Part shown: positions 8,781 to 17,376 of the stretch, piece by piece
How positions within the stretch are numbered: the stretch's first letter is position 1
Layout: each line of letters starts with the position of its first letter
Source of the DNA: Flaviaesturariibacter aridisoli
Lineage (GTDB): Bacteria > Bacteroidota > Bacteroidia > Chitinophagales > Chitinophagaceae
Length of the DNA: 64,000 bases
Assembly (NCBI RefSeq): GCF_004343705.1
Contig: NZ_SKFH01000001.1
Span: 1-64,000 of the forward strand
Direction: 5' to 3'
Made by a program: the position numbers and the translations under genes
Notes under the pieces: generated by a model
The model's input: the letters and a program-made list of their open reading frames with translations, nothing else
The model's database searches: none
What the model was told of the DNA's origin: nothing

Positions 8781-8850
8781 TTTCAGGGGATAGTGGGTGC
8801 GGATTCCAGGAGGATAGGGGATGGGAATTCCAGGGGGATAGTGGGGCGGA
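8781..8850. repeat. Three 23-24 bp degenerate tandem repeats
   Basis: Units starting at 8781, 8804 and 8828 share the pattern TTCCAGGGGGATAGTGGG plus GCGGA. They lie upstream of the minus-strand secreted protein gene. Confidence 0.65.
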
Positions 8851-8933
8851 GCCGGCGCTAAAGTACACCTATTTTCGAAAAAGAGAAAGGCCGCCGGCAC
8901 TTTTTTCCGGCATGGAATTTACCGGATTTCGGT

Positions 8934-9140
8934 ATGCGAAGCAGAGACCATAACGAGCGGAACGAGGCGGCAAGGCCGCAGCGTCCGCAGGAAGAACGGG
9001 GCCGGCGCAGCGGCGCGGCCGATTTCTGGGACCGGATCGCCGACGACGCCGCCTCGGGCTACGGCGCGCAGCGGGGTCGCGACCGCAACATCCTCAACCC
9101 CGACCAGGAACCCGACGACGCCCGCCGGGGCGATGAGTAG
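8934..9140 (+). CDS. Hypothetical small Arg/Asp-rich protein
   Basis: A possible 68-residue, highly charged cytoplasmic protein (many Arg, Asp, Glu, Pro), with no signal peptide or membrane segment. A near-consensus -7 box (TATTTTCG) lies at 8870-8877. The stop codon at 9138-9140 directly abuts an inverted-repeat element, a position where such elements often sit here, which mildly supports a real gene. No family is recognised. Confidence 0.45.
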   Translation: MRSRDHNERNEAARPQRPQEERGRRSGAADFWDRIADDAASGYGAQRGRDRNILNPDQEPDDARRGDE

Positions 9141-9210
9141 CAAGTGCTTACATACGAAGTCGGAAGTGGAAAATAGTTGGCGGTACTTCCCACTTCCGAC
9201 TTCCCACTTG
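9141..9210. repeat. Family D inverted repeat (GAAGTCGGAAGTGG type)
   Basis: Arms built from AAGTCGGAAGTGG and CCACTTCCGACTTCCC face each other, with CAAGTG and CACTTG at the ends. A second copy is at 15167-15239. Confidence 0.75.
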
Positions 9211-9351
9211 TTTCCAACGGTGTTGTACCAGCGAAAAGACTCGTCGACGCCGGGCCGGTATTGGACGGTCAAAAAAATCTTTCCGCCTATTTGGTGTTCT
9301 AAAAAGATTTTTCTTTCTTTATGTTCATCCTGCCAAAACAATTTGTTCAGG

Positions 9352-9567
9352 ATGAATCCAAAATCCAAAAACTACGTTCCTATGAACCTGCAAAATGGTC
9401 AACTCCATTCCGAGTTCGAGCTTTCTTATTATGAGCATCAGCCCGAGCCCGATGTACGCCGCGATCCCAACTACGTATTATTGTTGTTCCTCGTCCTGAT
9501 CGGCCTCTTCGTGCTGGCGATGGGCGCTATCTTCCTGACCAACGGTCAGCTGCCCTTCGTGAATTAA
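9352..9567 (+). CDS. Small single-pass membrane protein
   Basis: A 71-residue protein (61 residues if the ATG at 9382 is used). The N-terminal 40 residues are polar and acidic (ELSYYEHQPEPD). One membrane helix (about 41-62, YVLLLFLVLIGLFVLAMGAIFL) is followed by a short tail ending LPFVN. The function is unknown. Neither ATG has a clear ribosome binding site, as is common in Bacteroidetes. Confidence 0.6.
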   Translation: MNPKSKNYVPMNLQNGQLHSEFELSYYEHQPEPDVRRDPNYVLLLFLVLIGLFVLAMGAIFLTNGQLPFVN

Positions 9568-9588
9568 GCCGAAATGCCGCGGGGAATG

Positions 9589-9616
9589 CCGCCCGGCCGC
9601 TCAAACGGCCGGGCGG
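9589..9616 (+). terminator. Strong GC hairpin downstream of the small membrane protein
   Basis: CCGCCCGGCCG pairs perfectly with CGGCCGGGCGG around CTCAAA. The T-rich stretch 6 bases later is also the -7 box of the next gene, so termination and initiation signals are packed together. Confidence 0.6.
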
Positions 9617-9621
9617 AACCC

Positions 9622-9629
9622 TATTTTTG
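9622..9629 (+). promoter_or_regulatory. -7 box (TATTTTTG) of the barrel protein gene
   Basis: An exact TAnnTTTG match 17 nt before the ATG at 9647. Confidence 0.6.
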
Positions 9630-9646
9630 CAGCAATTCGGAAAAAC

Positions 9647-10168
9647 ATGAAATACAGCATCCGCATCGCCTGCCTCTCGGCAGCCGCTTTCCTGTGCGCT
9701 CCCCGGGTGGAGGCACAAGTAAAGCCCTTCTCCTTTGGCGTTTATGCCGAAGCCGGGTTCCCTACCGGTAGTATGTCGAACAGCAATACGACCGGCTATG
9801 GCGCCGGTATCAACGCCGAGGTAAAGCTGCCCGCCAGTTTATCGGCCACGGCATCTTTCGGCCTTATGCATTTCGGAGGTAGCGACGTGGTGATCAACGG
9901 CGTCAATGCGCAGTATCCTGCCCTCAACGCCTTCCCGCTCCGTGTGGGTGCCAAGTACCGCCTCAAAGTTTTCTACGTTGCACTCGAAACAGGTGCTGTT
10001 TTTTCCAGCCTCCCCGATAAGAACGACTTTTCCAAGGACCGCACGACCGGGCTGCTCGCGCCCGCTATCGGCGTGCGTTTCGCCAATATCGACATCCGGG
10101 GCAAATACGAGTCATGGCTGGACGCCAACGGCCAGTTCTGGGGCCTCCAGGCTTCACTCAAGTTTTAA
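9647..10168 (+). CDS. Small outer-membrane beta-barrel protein
   Basis: A 173-residue predicted outer-membrane barrel. A signal peptide (1-24, ending VEAQ) is followed by alternating strands ([70 protein letters not shown]) and a final strand ending in Phe ([10 protein letters not shown]), the usual barrel C-terminal signal. No specific family is assigned. Confidence 0.75.
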   Translation: MKYSIRIACLSAAAFLCAPRVEAQVKPFSFGVYAEAGFPTGSMSNSNTTGYGAGINAEVKLPASLSATASFGLMHFGGSDVVINGVNAQYPALNAFPLRVGAKYRLKVFYVALETGAVFSSLPDKNDFSKDRTTGLLAPAIGVRFANIDIRGKYESWLDANGQFWGLQASLKF

Positions 10169-10218
10169 CCCGCCTGCTGATCTGTTGGCTTACCAATAGA
10201 CCCATAAATTATTTCCAT

Positions 10219-11406
10219 ATGAACGACAAATTCGTAGCGCGCCTTCGCGCCGAAATCGAAGAGATCAAAACCTCGGGGCTTTATAAGAACGAGCGCATCA
10301 TCAGCTCGCCGCAGGGACCGGAGATCGAGGTCAACGGCCAGCGTGTGCTGAACTTCTGCGCCAATAATTACCTGGGCCTTTCCTCGCATCCCAAAACCCT
10401 GGAGGCGGCGCACCGCTACCTCGATTCGCACGGGTACGGCATGTCGTCCGTGCGCTTTATCTGCGGTACGCAGGACATCCACAAAGAGCTGGAGCAGAAG
10501 CTCGCCCAATTTCTCGGCACTGAAGACACGATCCTTTACGTGGCTGCCTTCGACGCCAACGGCGGCGTGTTCGAGCCCCTGTTCAACGAGCAGGACGCGA
10601 TCATTTCCGACTCGCTCAACCACGCATCCATTATCGACGGTGTGCGTCTTTGCAAAGCCCAGCGCTTCCGCTACGAGAACAACAACATGGAAGACCTCGA
10701 GGCGAAGCTGAAGGAAGCCGCCGGCGCCCGCAGCCGCATCATCGTCACCGACGGCGTATTCTCCATGGATGGCACCGTGGCCCAGCTCGATAAGATCTGC
10801 GACCTCGCCGACCAGTACGACGCCATCGTTATGGTGGACGAAAGCCACGCGTCGGGCTTCATGGGCAAGACGGGCCGCGGCACCCACGAGCTGAAAGGCG
10901 TGCTGGGCCGCATCGACATCATCACAGGTACCCTGGGCAAGGCCCTCGGCGGCGCATCGGGCGGCTTTACTTCCGGCCGCAAGGAGATCATCGAACTGCT
11001 GCGTCAGCGCAGCCGCCCCTACCTCTTTTCCAACACCTTGGCGCCCTCTATCGTGGGCGCCTCCATCGCCGTGCTCGACCTCCTGAGCGAGACGACCGAG
11101 CTGCGCGACAAGCTGGAAGACAGTACGAAGTATTTCCGCGCAAAGATGACCGAAGCCGGCTTCGACATCAAGCCGGGCGAGCACCCTATTGTACCGATCA
11201 TGCTCTACGACTCGGTACTGGCATCGAAGTTTGCCGACGCACTGCTTGCCGAAGGCGTATATGTCATCGGCTTCTTCTTCCCCGTGGTGCCGAAGGGCCT
11301 CGCGCGCATCCGCGTGCAGCTTTCCGCCGGCCACGAGCGGGAGCACCTCGACCGCGCCATTGCTGCTTTCACGAAAGTGGGCAAGGAATTAGGTGTGCTC
11401 AAATAA
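10219..11406 (+). CDS. kbl: Glycine C-acetyltransferase (2-amino-3-ketobutyrate CoA ligase)
   Basis: A 395-residue PLP enzyme of the alpha-oxoamine synthase family, converting 2-amino-3-oxobutanoate and CoA to glycine and acetyl-CoA in threonine breakdown. The PLP lysine is K241 in [13 protein letters not shown]. The family motifs CANNYLGL (47-54), FICGTQ (80-85), DGVFSMDG (178-185) and DESHASGF (207-214) are present. The closely related AONS/BioF and SPT are less likely, because length and motif details match Kbl. The threonine dehydrogenase gene is not adjacent. The start at 10219 removes an upstream read-through from the previous gene's frame. Confidence 0.95.
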   Translation: MNDKFVARLRAEIEEIKTSGLYKNERIISSPQGPEIEVNGQRVLNFCANNYLGLSSHPKTLEAAHRYLDSHGYGMSSVRFICGTQDIHKELEQKLAQFLGTEDTILYVAAFDANGGVFEPLFNEQDAIISDSLNHASIIDGVRLCKAQRFRYENNNMEDLEAKLKEAAGARSRIIVTDGVFSMDGTVAQLDKICDLADQYDAIVMVDESHASGFMGKTGRGTHELKGVLGRIDIITGTLGKALGGASGGFTSGRKEIIELLRQRSRPYLFSNTLAPSIVGASIAVLDLLSETTELRDKLEDSTKYFRAKMTEAGFDIKPGEHPIVPIMLYDSVLASKFADALLAEGVYVIGFFFPVVPKGLARIRVQLSAGHEREHLDRAIAAFTKVGKELGVLK

Positions 11407-11430
11407 CGGACGTATCGATTGCTTGTATAA

Positions 11431-11460
11431 GACAGAACCCCGCGAATGCGGGGTTCTGTC
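11431..11460. terminator. Bidirectional terminator
   Basis: A 13-bp perfect stem, GACAGAACCCCGC and GCGGGGTTCTGTC around GAAT, between kbl (plus) and the transketolase subunit gene (minus). Confidence 0.75.
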
Positions 11461-11592
11461 ATTGTGAACGCAGCGTCCCGAGGCCTCGGGAAAAACTCCT
11501 CCGTTACGCGGGTACTCCTGCCTTATAAGAGTTTCGATAGGAAGCGCTTGAAAAGCAGGCACAGCCTTCGGCTTATTCGATTCGTGATGATC

Positions 11593-12552
11593 TTATTTCT
11601 TCTTCCGCTCCATAGCCTTTTCAGCGGCCGCAACAATATGCTCGGGTGTCAGTCCGTATTTCTTCAGCAGCTGGTCGGGGGTGCCACTTTCGCCGAAGGT
11701 ATCGTTGGTGCCTACAAACTCGATGGGTATGGGAAAGTGGCGGGAAGCTACCTGCGCTACGGCGTCGCCCATGCCGCCCAGCACGTTGTGCTCTTCGGCG
11801 GTAACGGCGCAACCGGTTTTGCGGATCGACCTCAGGATCGCCTCTTCGTCGAGGGGCTTGATGGTGTGGAGGTTGATCACTTCCACCGAGAGGCCGCGCT
11901 CTTCGAGCTGCACGCCCGCCTGGATGGCCTGCCATACCATGTGGCCGCAGGCGAAGATGGATACGTCGGTACCTTCGGAGAACTGCTGCGCCTTGCCCAG
12001 CACGAAGTCTTCCTCTTTCGTGAAAATGGGCCAGGCGGGTCGGCCGAACCGTAGATATACGGGGCCTTCATAATCCGCGATGGCCATCGTGGCGGCTTTG
12101 GTCTGCGCATAGTCGCAGGGCACCACGACGGTCATTCCCGGGAGCATCTTCATCATGCCGATGTCTTCGAGGATCTGGTGGGTAGCGCCGTCCTCGCCGA
12201 GCGTAACGCCGGCGTGCGAGGCGCAGATCTTCACGTTCTTGTTGCTGTAGGCCACGCTCTGGCGGATCTGGTCGTACACCCGGCCCGTAGAGAAGTTGGC
12301 GAACGTGGTGGTGTAGGGGATCTTGCCACCAATGGTGAGGCCGGCCGCAATGCCGATCATGTTGGCCTCCGCGATACCTACCTGCACGAAGCGCTCGGGA
12401 AATTCCTTGATGAATTGCTGGAGCTTGAGCGAGCCGGCGAGGTCGGCGGTAAGGGCCACCACGTTTTCGTTGCTGCGGGCCACTTCCACGATGCCGTCAC
12501 CGAAGCCGCTGCGGGTATCTTTCTTGCCGGTAGGTTGTATGTCTTTAAGCAT
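11593..12552 (-). CDS. Transketolase family protein, C-terminal subunit
   Basis: A 319-residue protein matching the C-terminal half of a split transketolase (Transket_pyr about 12-165, Transketolase_C about 190-305). The pyrimidine-binding domain shows the glutamate motif GIAEANMIGIAAGL and the HAGVTLGEDGATHQ segment. The partner subunit with the TPP diphosphate-binding domain is not next to it and not elsewhere in the window, whereas split transketolases are often encoded side by side. A near -7 box (TACCTTCG on the minus strand) lies at 12576-12583. Confidence 0.9.
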   Translation of the reverse strand: MLKDIQPTGKKDTRSGFGDGIVEVARSNENVVALTADLAGSLKLQQFIKEFPERFVQVGIAEANMIGIAAGLTIGGKIPYTTTFANFSTGRVYDQIRQSVAYSNKNVKICASHAGVTLGEDGATHQILEDIGMMKMLPGMTVVVPCDYAQTKAATMAIADYEGPVYLRFGRPAWPIFTKEEDFVLGKAQQFSEGTDVSIFACGHMVWQAIQAGVQLEERGLSVEVINLHTIKPLDEEAILRSIRKTGCAVTAEEHNVLGGMGDAVAQVASRHFPIPIEFVGTNDTFGESGTPDQLLKKYGLTPEHIVAAAEKAMERKKK

Positions 12553-12591
12553 GATGCTGGGGTTATTTTCGGGGGCGAAGGTACGGAATCG

Positions 12592-12690
12592 GGCCCACCC
12601 CTTACCCCTCCCGAAGGGAGGGGAATTTCAATCTTGAGTGAAGTCTTGATGGTGTTTACGCTCCCTTCCTTTCGGGAAGGTCCGGTGATG
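12592..12690. repeat. Family B inverted repeat
   Basis: Two hairpin cores, CCCCTCCCGAAGGGAGGGG and CTTCCTTTCGGGAAGG, separated by an A/T-richer loop. It fills the space between the galE stop and the promoter of the next gene. Confidence 0.7.
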
Positions 12691-12692
12691 GG

Positions 12693-13748
12693 CTAGTTCA
12701 GTGCGGCATCCGGCTTCGTAAACAGTTCTTTATCGTCGCGGAGGCGCTGCTCCCATGCCCAGGCGGTACGCATCATGTCGTCGATGCCATATTGCGGGTT
12801 CCAGCCAAGCTCGTTGCGGGCTTTGTCGTTGTTGGCGTAGATAGCCACCACATCGCCGGGGCGGCGCGGGCCGAGCTCGTAATTCAGTTTTTGGCCCGAA
12901 ACCTTCTCGAAAGCGTTGATCGCTTCCAGCACCGTCACGCCATTTCCGGTACCGAGGTTGAAGATCTCGGTACCCGCCTTTTGGCGGCCGTCCTGCAGGT
13001 ACTTAATGGCCAGGGTATGGGCGTGTGCGATGTCGGACACGTGGATGAAGTCGCGGATGCAGGAGCCGTCGCGCGTGGGGTAGTCGGTGCCGAACACGGT
13101 CATTTTGGGCAGCTTCCCGATGGCGGTCTGCGTGATGGCCGGCACGAGGTTCTGCGGGCGGCCGATAGGCAGCTCGCCGATCTGGTTGGAGGGATGTGCA
13201 CCCACCGGGTTGAAATAGCGCAGCAGGATGCATTGTGCCTTACTGCTCTTCTGGAAGTCGGTGAGCACGCGTTCGCCCATTTGTTTCGTGGCGCCGTAGG
13301 GGCTCTCGGCGGGCTTCTGCGGTGTTTCTTCGGTCACCAGCTGCTCATCGGGATTGCCATACACGGTGCAGCTCGAGGAGAACACGAACCAGGGAACGTT
13401 GAACTCCTGCACGCATTTGAGCAGGTTGATCAGCGAGGTCATGTTGTTCTCGTAATACATCAGCGGCTTCTCCACCGATTCGCCTACGGCCTTGAAGGCG
13501 GCGAAGTGGATGATGCCCTGGATATCGCGGTTCTCCTGGAAGATCGCGCAGGTATCGTCGTAAGAGCAGAGGTCTACCTTGTAATTCTTGACCGGCTTGC
13601 CGGTGATGCGTTCCACTCCTTCGAGGATGGCGGGATTGGAGCGCACGTTGTTGTCGACGCACAGCACGTCGTATCCGTTCTCGATCAGGTCTACTACCGT
13701 GTGGGAGCCGATGTAGCCGCAGCCGCCGGTAACCAGGATTTTTGCCAT
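12693..13748 (-). CDS. galE: UDP-glucose 4-epimerase
   Basis: A 351-residue extended short-chain dehydrogenase that interconverts UDP-glucose and UDP-galactose. The NAD-binding glycine motif GGCGYIGSH is at 8-16, the catalytic serine is in FSSSCTVYG, and the YxxxK pair is Y151/K155 in SPYGATK. RYFNPVGAHPSNQIGE and the RDGSCIRDFIHVSD motif are typical of GalE. I chose the ATG at 13748. A longer frame would run into the inverted repeat, and a perfect -7 box lies 6 nt upstream. Confidence 0.96.
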   Translation of the reverse strand: MAKILVTGGCGYIGSHTVVDLIENGYDVLCVDNNVRSNPAILEGVERITGKPVKNYKVDLCSYDDTCAIFQENRDIQGIIHFAAFKAVGESVEKPLMYYENNMTSLINLLKCVQEFNVPWFVFSSSCTVYGNPDEQLVTEETPQKPAESPYGATKQMGERVLTDFQKSSKAQCILLRYFNPVGAHPSNQIGELPIGRPQNLVPAITQTAIGKLPKMTVFGTDYPTRDGSCIRDFIHVSDIAHAHTLAIKYLQDGRQKAGTEIFNLGTGNGVTVLEAINAFEKVSGQKLNYELGPRRPGDVVAIYANNDKARNELGWNPQYGIDDMMRTAWAWEQRLRDDKELFTKPDAALN

Positions 13749-13754
13749 AAGAAG

Positions 13755-13762
13755 CAAAAGTA
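13755..13762 (-). promoter_or_regulatory. -7 box of galE
   Basis: On the minus strand TACTTTTG is an exact TAnnTTTG match ending 6 nt before the galE start codon, implying a very short leader. Confidence 0.55.
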
Positions 13763-13769
13763 AGGCGGA

Positions 13770-13892
13770 AGCGTGAGCCGTGAGCCGTCCGCCGTGAGCA
13801 CGCAATACGCGGCAAAAAAAAACGAATGCCAGAGGCATCCGTTCTACTATGGTACGATGTCAGCGCGCACGCTTCACGGCGGACGGCTCACG
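13770..13892. repeat. Family C inverted repeat (GTGAGCCGTGAGCC type)
   Basis: A left arm made of GTGAGCCGTGAGCCGTCCG words and a right arm of the complementary CACGGCGGACGGCTCACG words enclose about 65 nt. The loop contains the pit gene's terminator. Related elements are at 29860-30112 and 31166-31256. Confidence 0.8.
13814..13843 (-). terminator. Rho-independent terminator of the pit gene
   Basis: On the minus strand AACGGATGCC-TCT-GGCATTCGTT is followed by a run of T. It lies inside the loop of the family C repeat. Confidence 0.8.
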
Positions 13893-13895
13893 TTC

Positions 13896-15125
13896 TTATA
13901 CAAACAGGTGCACGATGAAATACACCAGCGCGGCCAGCAGGGCGCTCACGGGGATGGTGAGGATCCAGGCCCAGAGCAGGTTGATGGTCACACCCCAGCG
14001 AACCGCCGAGAGGCGCTTCGTGGCACCTACGCCGATAATGGCGCCGGTGATGGTGTGCGTGGTACTTACCGGGATCTTCAGCGATTCGGTCACAAAGAGG
14101 GTGATGGCGCCGGCGGTTTCCGCAGCCACACCTTCAAAGGGGGTTACTTTAGTGATGCGGGTGCCCATCGTCTTGATGATCTTCCAGCCACCCGAGATGG
14201 TGCCGAGCGCAATGGCGCTGTAGCACGCCAGCGGCACCCAGAATTCCATGTGATCGAGGTGAAAGCGGGTGGGATCGTAGGCCACCAGCGCGGCCATGAT
14301 GATACCCATCACCTTCTGGGCGTCGTTGCCGCCGTGGCCGATCGAAAAGGCTGCCGAAGACACCAGCTGCAGGCGCTTGAACCAGATCGTTCCTTTGTTG
14401 GCGTTGAGCGATTGCAGAAAGAAGGTGAAGCAGGCCATGATGGTCAGGATGAATGCCAGCAGCACCCACTTGAAGTTCTTCGAATAAAAGATCACCTGTG
14501 CGGCATACGAGTCGTAGTGCGTGCCTTTGGCCAGCACGGCGCGGTCGGTAACCAGGTTGGATTTGAGGAACCAGGCCACCAGCACCAGCACCAGGATGGA
14601 GATAAGGCGGGGCAGTAGTCCTTTGCGGAAAGAATAAAGGAACCAGAGCGAAATCGTGAAGGCCATCAGGAAGCCAACCAGCGGCGCAATAAAGATGAAG
14701 CCGGCGGTGGTAAGGATGTTGGGCGAGTTGCTCATGTTGATGGCGCCGAAGCCGGCCGCCGCAATGCCCGCGCCGGCAAAGCCGCCGATGAGCGTGTGCG
14801 ACGAAGAAGAGGGAATGCCGAACCACCAGGTGAGCAGGTTCCACATGATGGCGGCGACGAGCCCGGAGAACACTACCCGCAGCATGTTGATGCCTTCGAG
14901 CGCGTCGGGCTTGACGGTCTTGGCCACCGTATTGGCCACGCCGTGGTCCTTGAAAATGAAGTAGGCGGCGAAGTTGAACACCGCGGCCCAGACCACCGCC
15001 TGGAACGGGGTGAGTACTTTGGTGGAAACTACGGTGGCGATGGAGTTGGCAGCATCGTGGAAGCCGTTGATGTAGTCGAAGATGATCGCCAGGGCTATGA
15101 TGACAATGAGAAAGGTCATAAGCAA
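13896..15125 (-). CDS. pit: Inorganic phosphate transporter (PHO4/Pit family)
   Basis: A 409-residue inner-membrane Pi transporter. Both family signatures are present: GFHDAANSIAT near residue 21 and the duplicated GGNDAQKVMG around 260, with about ten hydrophobic helices and IPSSSSHTLIGG / IPVSTTHTITGAIIG. A second ATG at 15119 is an equally good start. It lies downstream of the DUF47 gene on the same strand, and such pairs form the common Pit/DUF47 uptake unit. An inverted repeat separates the two. Confidence 0.93.
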   Translation of the reverse strand: MLMTFLIVIIALAIIFDYINGFHDAANSIATVVSTKVLTPFQAVVWAAVFNFAAYFIFKDHGVANTVAKTVKPDALEGINMLRVVFSGLVAAIMWNLLTWWFGIPSSSSHTLIGGFAGAGIAAAGFGAINMSNSPNILTTAGFIFIAPLVGFLMAFTISLWFLYSFRKGLLPRLISILVLVLVAWFLKSNLVTDRAVLAKGTHYDSYAAQVIFYSKNFKWVLLAFILTIMACFTFFLQSLNANKGTIWFKRLQLVSSAAFSIGHGGNDAQKVMGIIMAALVAYDPTRFHLDHMEFWVPLACYSAIALGTISGGWKIIKTMGTRITKVTPFEGVAAETAGAITLFVTESLKIPVSTTHTITGAIIGVGATKRLSAVRWGVTINLLWAWILTIPVSALLAALVYFIVHLFV

Positions 15126-15166
15126 ATAAGTAGTGAAGCAAAAGAGGCTTCGGGAAAGAAGTGGTT

Positions 15167-15239
15167 AAGTTTGAAGTGGGAAGTCGGAAGCAGCGCAACC
15201 ATGCGTTTCACTTCCCACTTCCCACTTCCGACTTGCTTA
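15167..15239. repeat. Family D inverted repeat between DUF47 and pit genes
   Basis: Arms AAGTGGGAAGTCGGAAG and CTTCCCACTTCCGACTT enclose about 20 nt. It ends 3 bases from the DUF47 stop codon, inside the apparent operon. Confidence 0.75.
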
Positions 15240-15242
15240 CTT

Positions 15243-15890
15243 TTAGGCATACTTGACAATGATGGACTCAATCACATTTGCGGCGTCTTCGCATTTGTCG
15301 GTCACGTCTTCCATCACCTGGTACACTTCGCGCTTCTTGATGATCTCGCGGGCGTCGGGCTCCATGCTGAAAAGGCGCTCGATGAACATGTCGGCGATGT
15401 CGTCGGCCTGGTTTTCGAGCGAGTTGATCCGCACAAGCGAGTCCGTGATCTTGCGGATGTTCTTCATGTCGCGCAGCTCCATTACGGCGGTCTTTACTTC
15501 GCTGGTCGATTGCACGATGATCTCGGAAAGGCGCTGGATACCTTCGTCGGTGGGGTTAACGTGGTAGAGCTTGATCTTTTTGGCCGAGGCGAAAATATAG
15601 TCGGCGATGTCGTCGAGCGCAGAGGCCATAAAGTGAATGTCTTCGCGGTCGAAGGGCGTGATGAAGTTGCGGCCCAGCTCGGTGAAGATCTTGTGGGTGA
15701 GCTCATCCGAAGCATGCTCGAGGTCCTCGATGGGCTTGACCATGTTCTGACGCTTGGAAATATCGGTCTCCGCTACGATGGCAGCCAGCTTCTGTGCCAT
15801 GATGTGCCCGTTATTCGCCACTTCTTCAAATAATCCGTAAAACACTTTATCCTTGGGACTGAACAGCTTCATGAAAGAGGTGAGTGCCAT
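15243..15890 (-). CDS. DUF47 family (PhoU-like) phosphate transport partner
   Basis: A 215-residue, all-helical DUF47/PhoU_div protein, cytoplasmic, known as the partner or modulator of Pit-type transporters. The typical acidic, helix-forming segments are seen: IEDLEHASDELTHKIFTEL, DREDIHFMASALDDIADYI and ENQADDIADMF, which in PhoU-like proteins bind metal clusters. It is upstream of pit, and the two likely share the promoter at 15914-15921. Confidence 0.92.
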   Translation of the reverse strand: MALTSFMKLFSPKDKVFYGLFEEVANNGHIMAQKLAAIVAETDISKRQNMVKPIEDLEHASDELTHKIFTELGRNFITPFDREDIHFMASALDDIADYIFASAKKIKLYHVNPTDEGIQRLSEIIVQSTSEVKTAVMELRDMKNIRKITDSLVRINSLENQADDIADMFIERLFSMEPDAREIIKKREVYQVMEDVTDKCEDAANVIESIIVKYA

Positions 15891-15913
15891 AATCTGTTTG
15901 GGGTATTGGGGAG

Positions 15914-15921
15914 CAAAAATA
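15914..15921 (-). promoter_or_regulatory. -7 box of the DUF47-pit operon
   Basis: TATTTTTG on the minus strand, an exact TAnnTTTG match, 23 nt before the DUF47 ATG. Confidence 0.55.
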
Positions 15922-16004
15922 CTACCATGGGCGCGCCGGCCTTGCCGTAACGCAGATTTAATACTAAGTTAATATAGTCGATCTTTGTGGCGCAACCCGC
16001 AATC

Positions 16005-17333
16005 ATGAGGCATATCCACAACCACCGACCGTATTTCTACCGGCACTTTCGCCTGGCGCTCGCCGCTTTGTTGCTGTTGGGGTGTTCGGTCCAGGCTTCC
16101 GCGCAGCGCTTCCTATCCGATTATGATTCAACGCTTTTTGTACGCGATACGCTGCGCCCGCTCGTAAACCGCTTCGAGAACCTCCACTTCAGCGGCTACA
16201 TACAACCGCAGTTTCAATGGGCGGAAACGGAAGGAGCCTTCGGCTTCGAGGGCGGCGGTTTTTCGGAGCACAGCGACAGCCGGTTCCAGCTGCGCCGCGC
16301 GCGGGTGCGGGTCGACTACCAGATGCCGCTACGCGACCTGCCGCTGCCGCTGGCGCTGTTTACGTTCCAGGTAGACGTTACCGAGCGCGGCTCCATCGTG
16401 CGCGACATGTTCGCCAAGGTATACCTGCCGGTCAACCAGGCGCTCTCCGGCACCTTTGGGCTTTTTGCACGGCCGTTTGGTTATGAAGTCAACCTGTCCT
16501 CGGCGTACCGTGAAAGCCCCGAGCGGGCGCGGGCCTCGCAGGTGCTGATGCCCGGCGAGCGCGACCTCGGCCTCATGTTTTCCTACGAGCCACTACACAC
16601 TACGAACGGTCCCGCGCTGAAGTTTGATGCGGGCCTCTTCAACGGGCCGGGCGTTAACGCCAGCACCGATTTCGACTCCTATAAAGACCTCGCCGGCCGC
16701 CTGGCCCTCAAGCCCTGGAAAGTTTCCAAGACACTGACGCTGTCGGCGGGCTTGTCGGCACTCCGTGGCGGCTGGCGGCAAGACACCCGCTACCGCTGGG
16801 AAATGGATCTTTCGAAAGGTGCCTTCACCGTCGATTCCACGGCCTCTAACGAAGGTGCCAAGGCGCCGCGCCACTACTACGGCGGCGACGCGCAACTGGC
16901 CTGGCAGGGCGGCCTTGGCAAGACCGAGCTGCGCGGCGAATTCTGGCAGGGCACGCAACCCGGCACTGCCGGCAGCACGCTCAACCCGAGCACACAGCCG
17001 CAGGGCCCCACCTACCTGCGGCCTTTCAACGCCGGTATCTTTTATTTCCTGCAGCAACTCGGTAGCGAACGCTGGGAGCTGGGTCTCAAATACGACTGGT
17101 ACGATCCGAACCGCAGGACCGCAGGCACTGCCATCGGCGCTGCCGGCAACAACCTTACGGTCGCCGATATCCGCTACGACACCTGGAGCGCGGGCCTCAC
17201 CTGGTACGTGTCGAAAAACCTCAAGGTGCTGGGCTGGTACACGCATCCCGTGAACGAGCGGACCGCGCTGGCCGGCTTTACCCAGGACGTGCCCGACGAC
17301 GTGCTGACGCTGCGCACACAGCTGCGGTTTTAG
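16005..17333 (+). CDS. OprP/OprO-like phosphate-selective porin
   Basis: A 442-residue outer-membrane porin of the phosphate-selective porin O/P family. It has a signal peptide (about 1-34, ending ASAQ), the start of the barrel at LHFSGYIQPQFQWAE and FQLRRARVRVDYQ, and a terminal aromatic strand (LTLRTQLRF). Its divergent position next to the DUF47-pit genes supports phosphate or anion uptake. The ATG at 16005 was chosen over a GTG at 15987 that lies inside a near -7 box (GATCTTTG, 15980-15987). Confidence 0.88.
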   Translation: MRHIHNHRPYFYRHFRLALAALLLLGCSVQASAQRFLSDYDSTLFVRDTLRPLVNRFENLHFSGYIQPQFQWAETEGAFGFEGGGFSEHSDSRFQLRRARVRVDYQMPLRDLPLPLALFTFQVDVTERGSIVRDMFAKVYLPVNQALSGTFGLFARPFGYEVNLSSAYRESPERARASQVLMPGERDLGLMFSYEPLHTTNGPALKFDAGLFNGPGVNASTDFDSYKDLAGRLALKPWKVSKTLTLSAGLSALRGGWRQDTRYRWEMDLSKGAFTVDSTASNEGAKAPRHYYGGDAQLAWQGGLGKTELRGEFWQGTQPGTAGSTLNPSTQPQGPTYLRPFNAGIFYFLQQLGSERWELGLKYDWYDPNRRTAGTAIGAAGNNLTVADIRYDTWSAGLTWYVSKNLKVLGWYTHPVNERTALAGFTQDVPDDVLTLRTQLRF

Positions 17334-17376
17334 GGTGCCGCGGCTTTGCCGTAATTTGTCGGCACATCCCTGCACC

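Noticed and set aside
8919-9368. 149-codon minus-strand frame
   Set aside because: It crosses the family D repeat and overlaps the start of the small membrane protein. No motif or promoter supports it.
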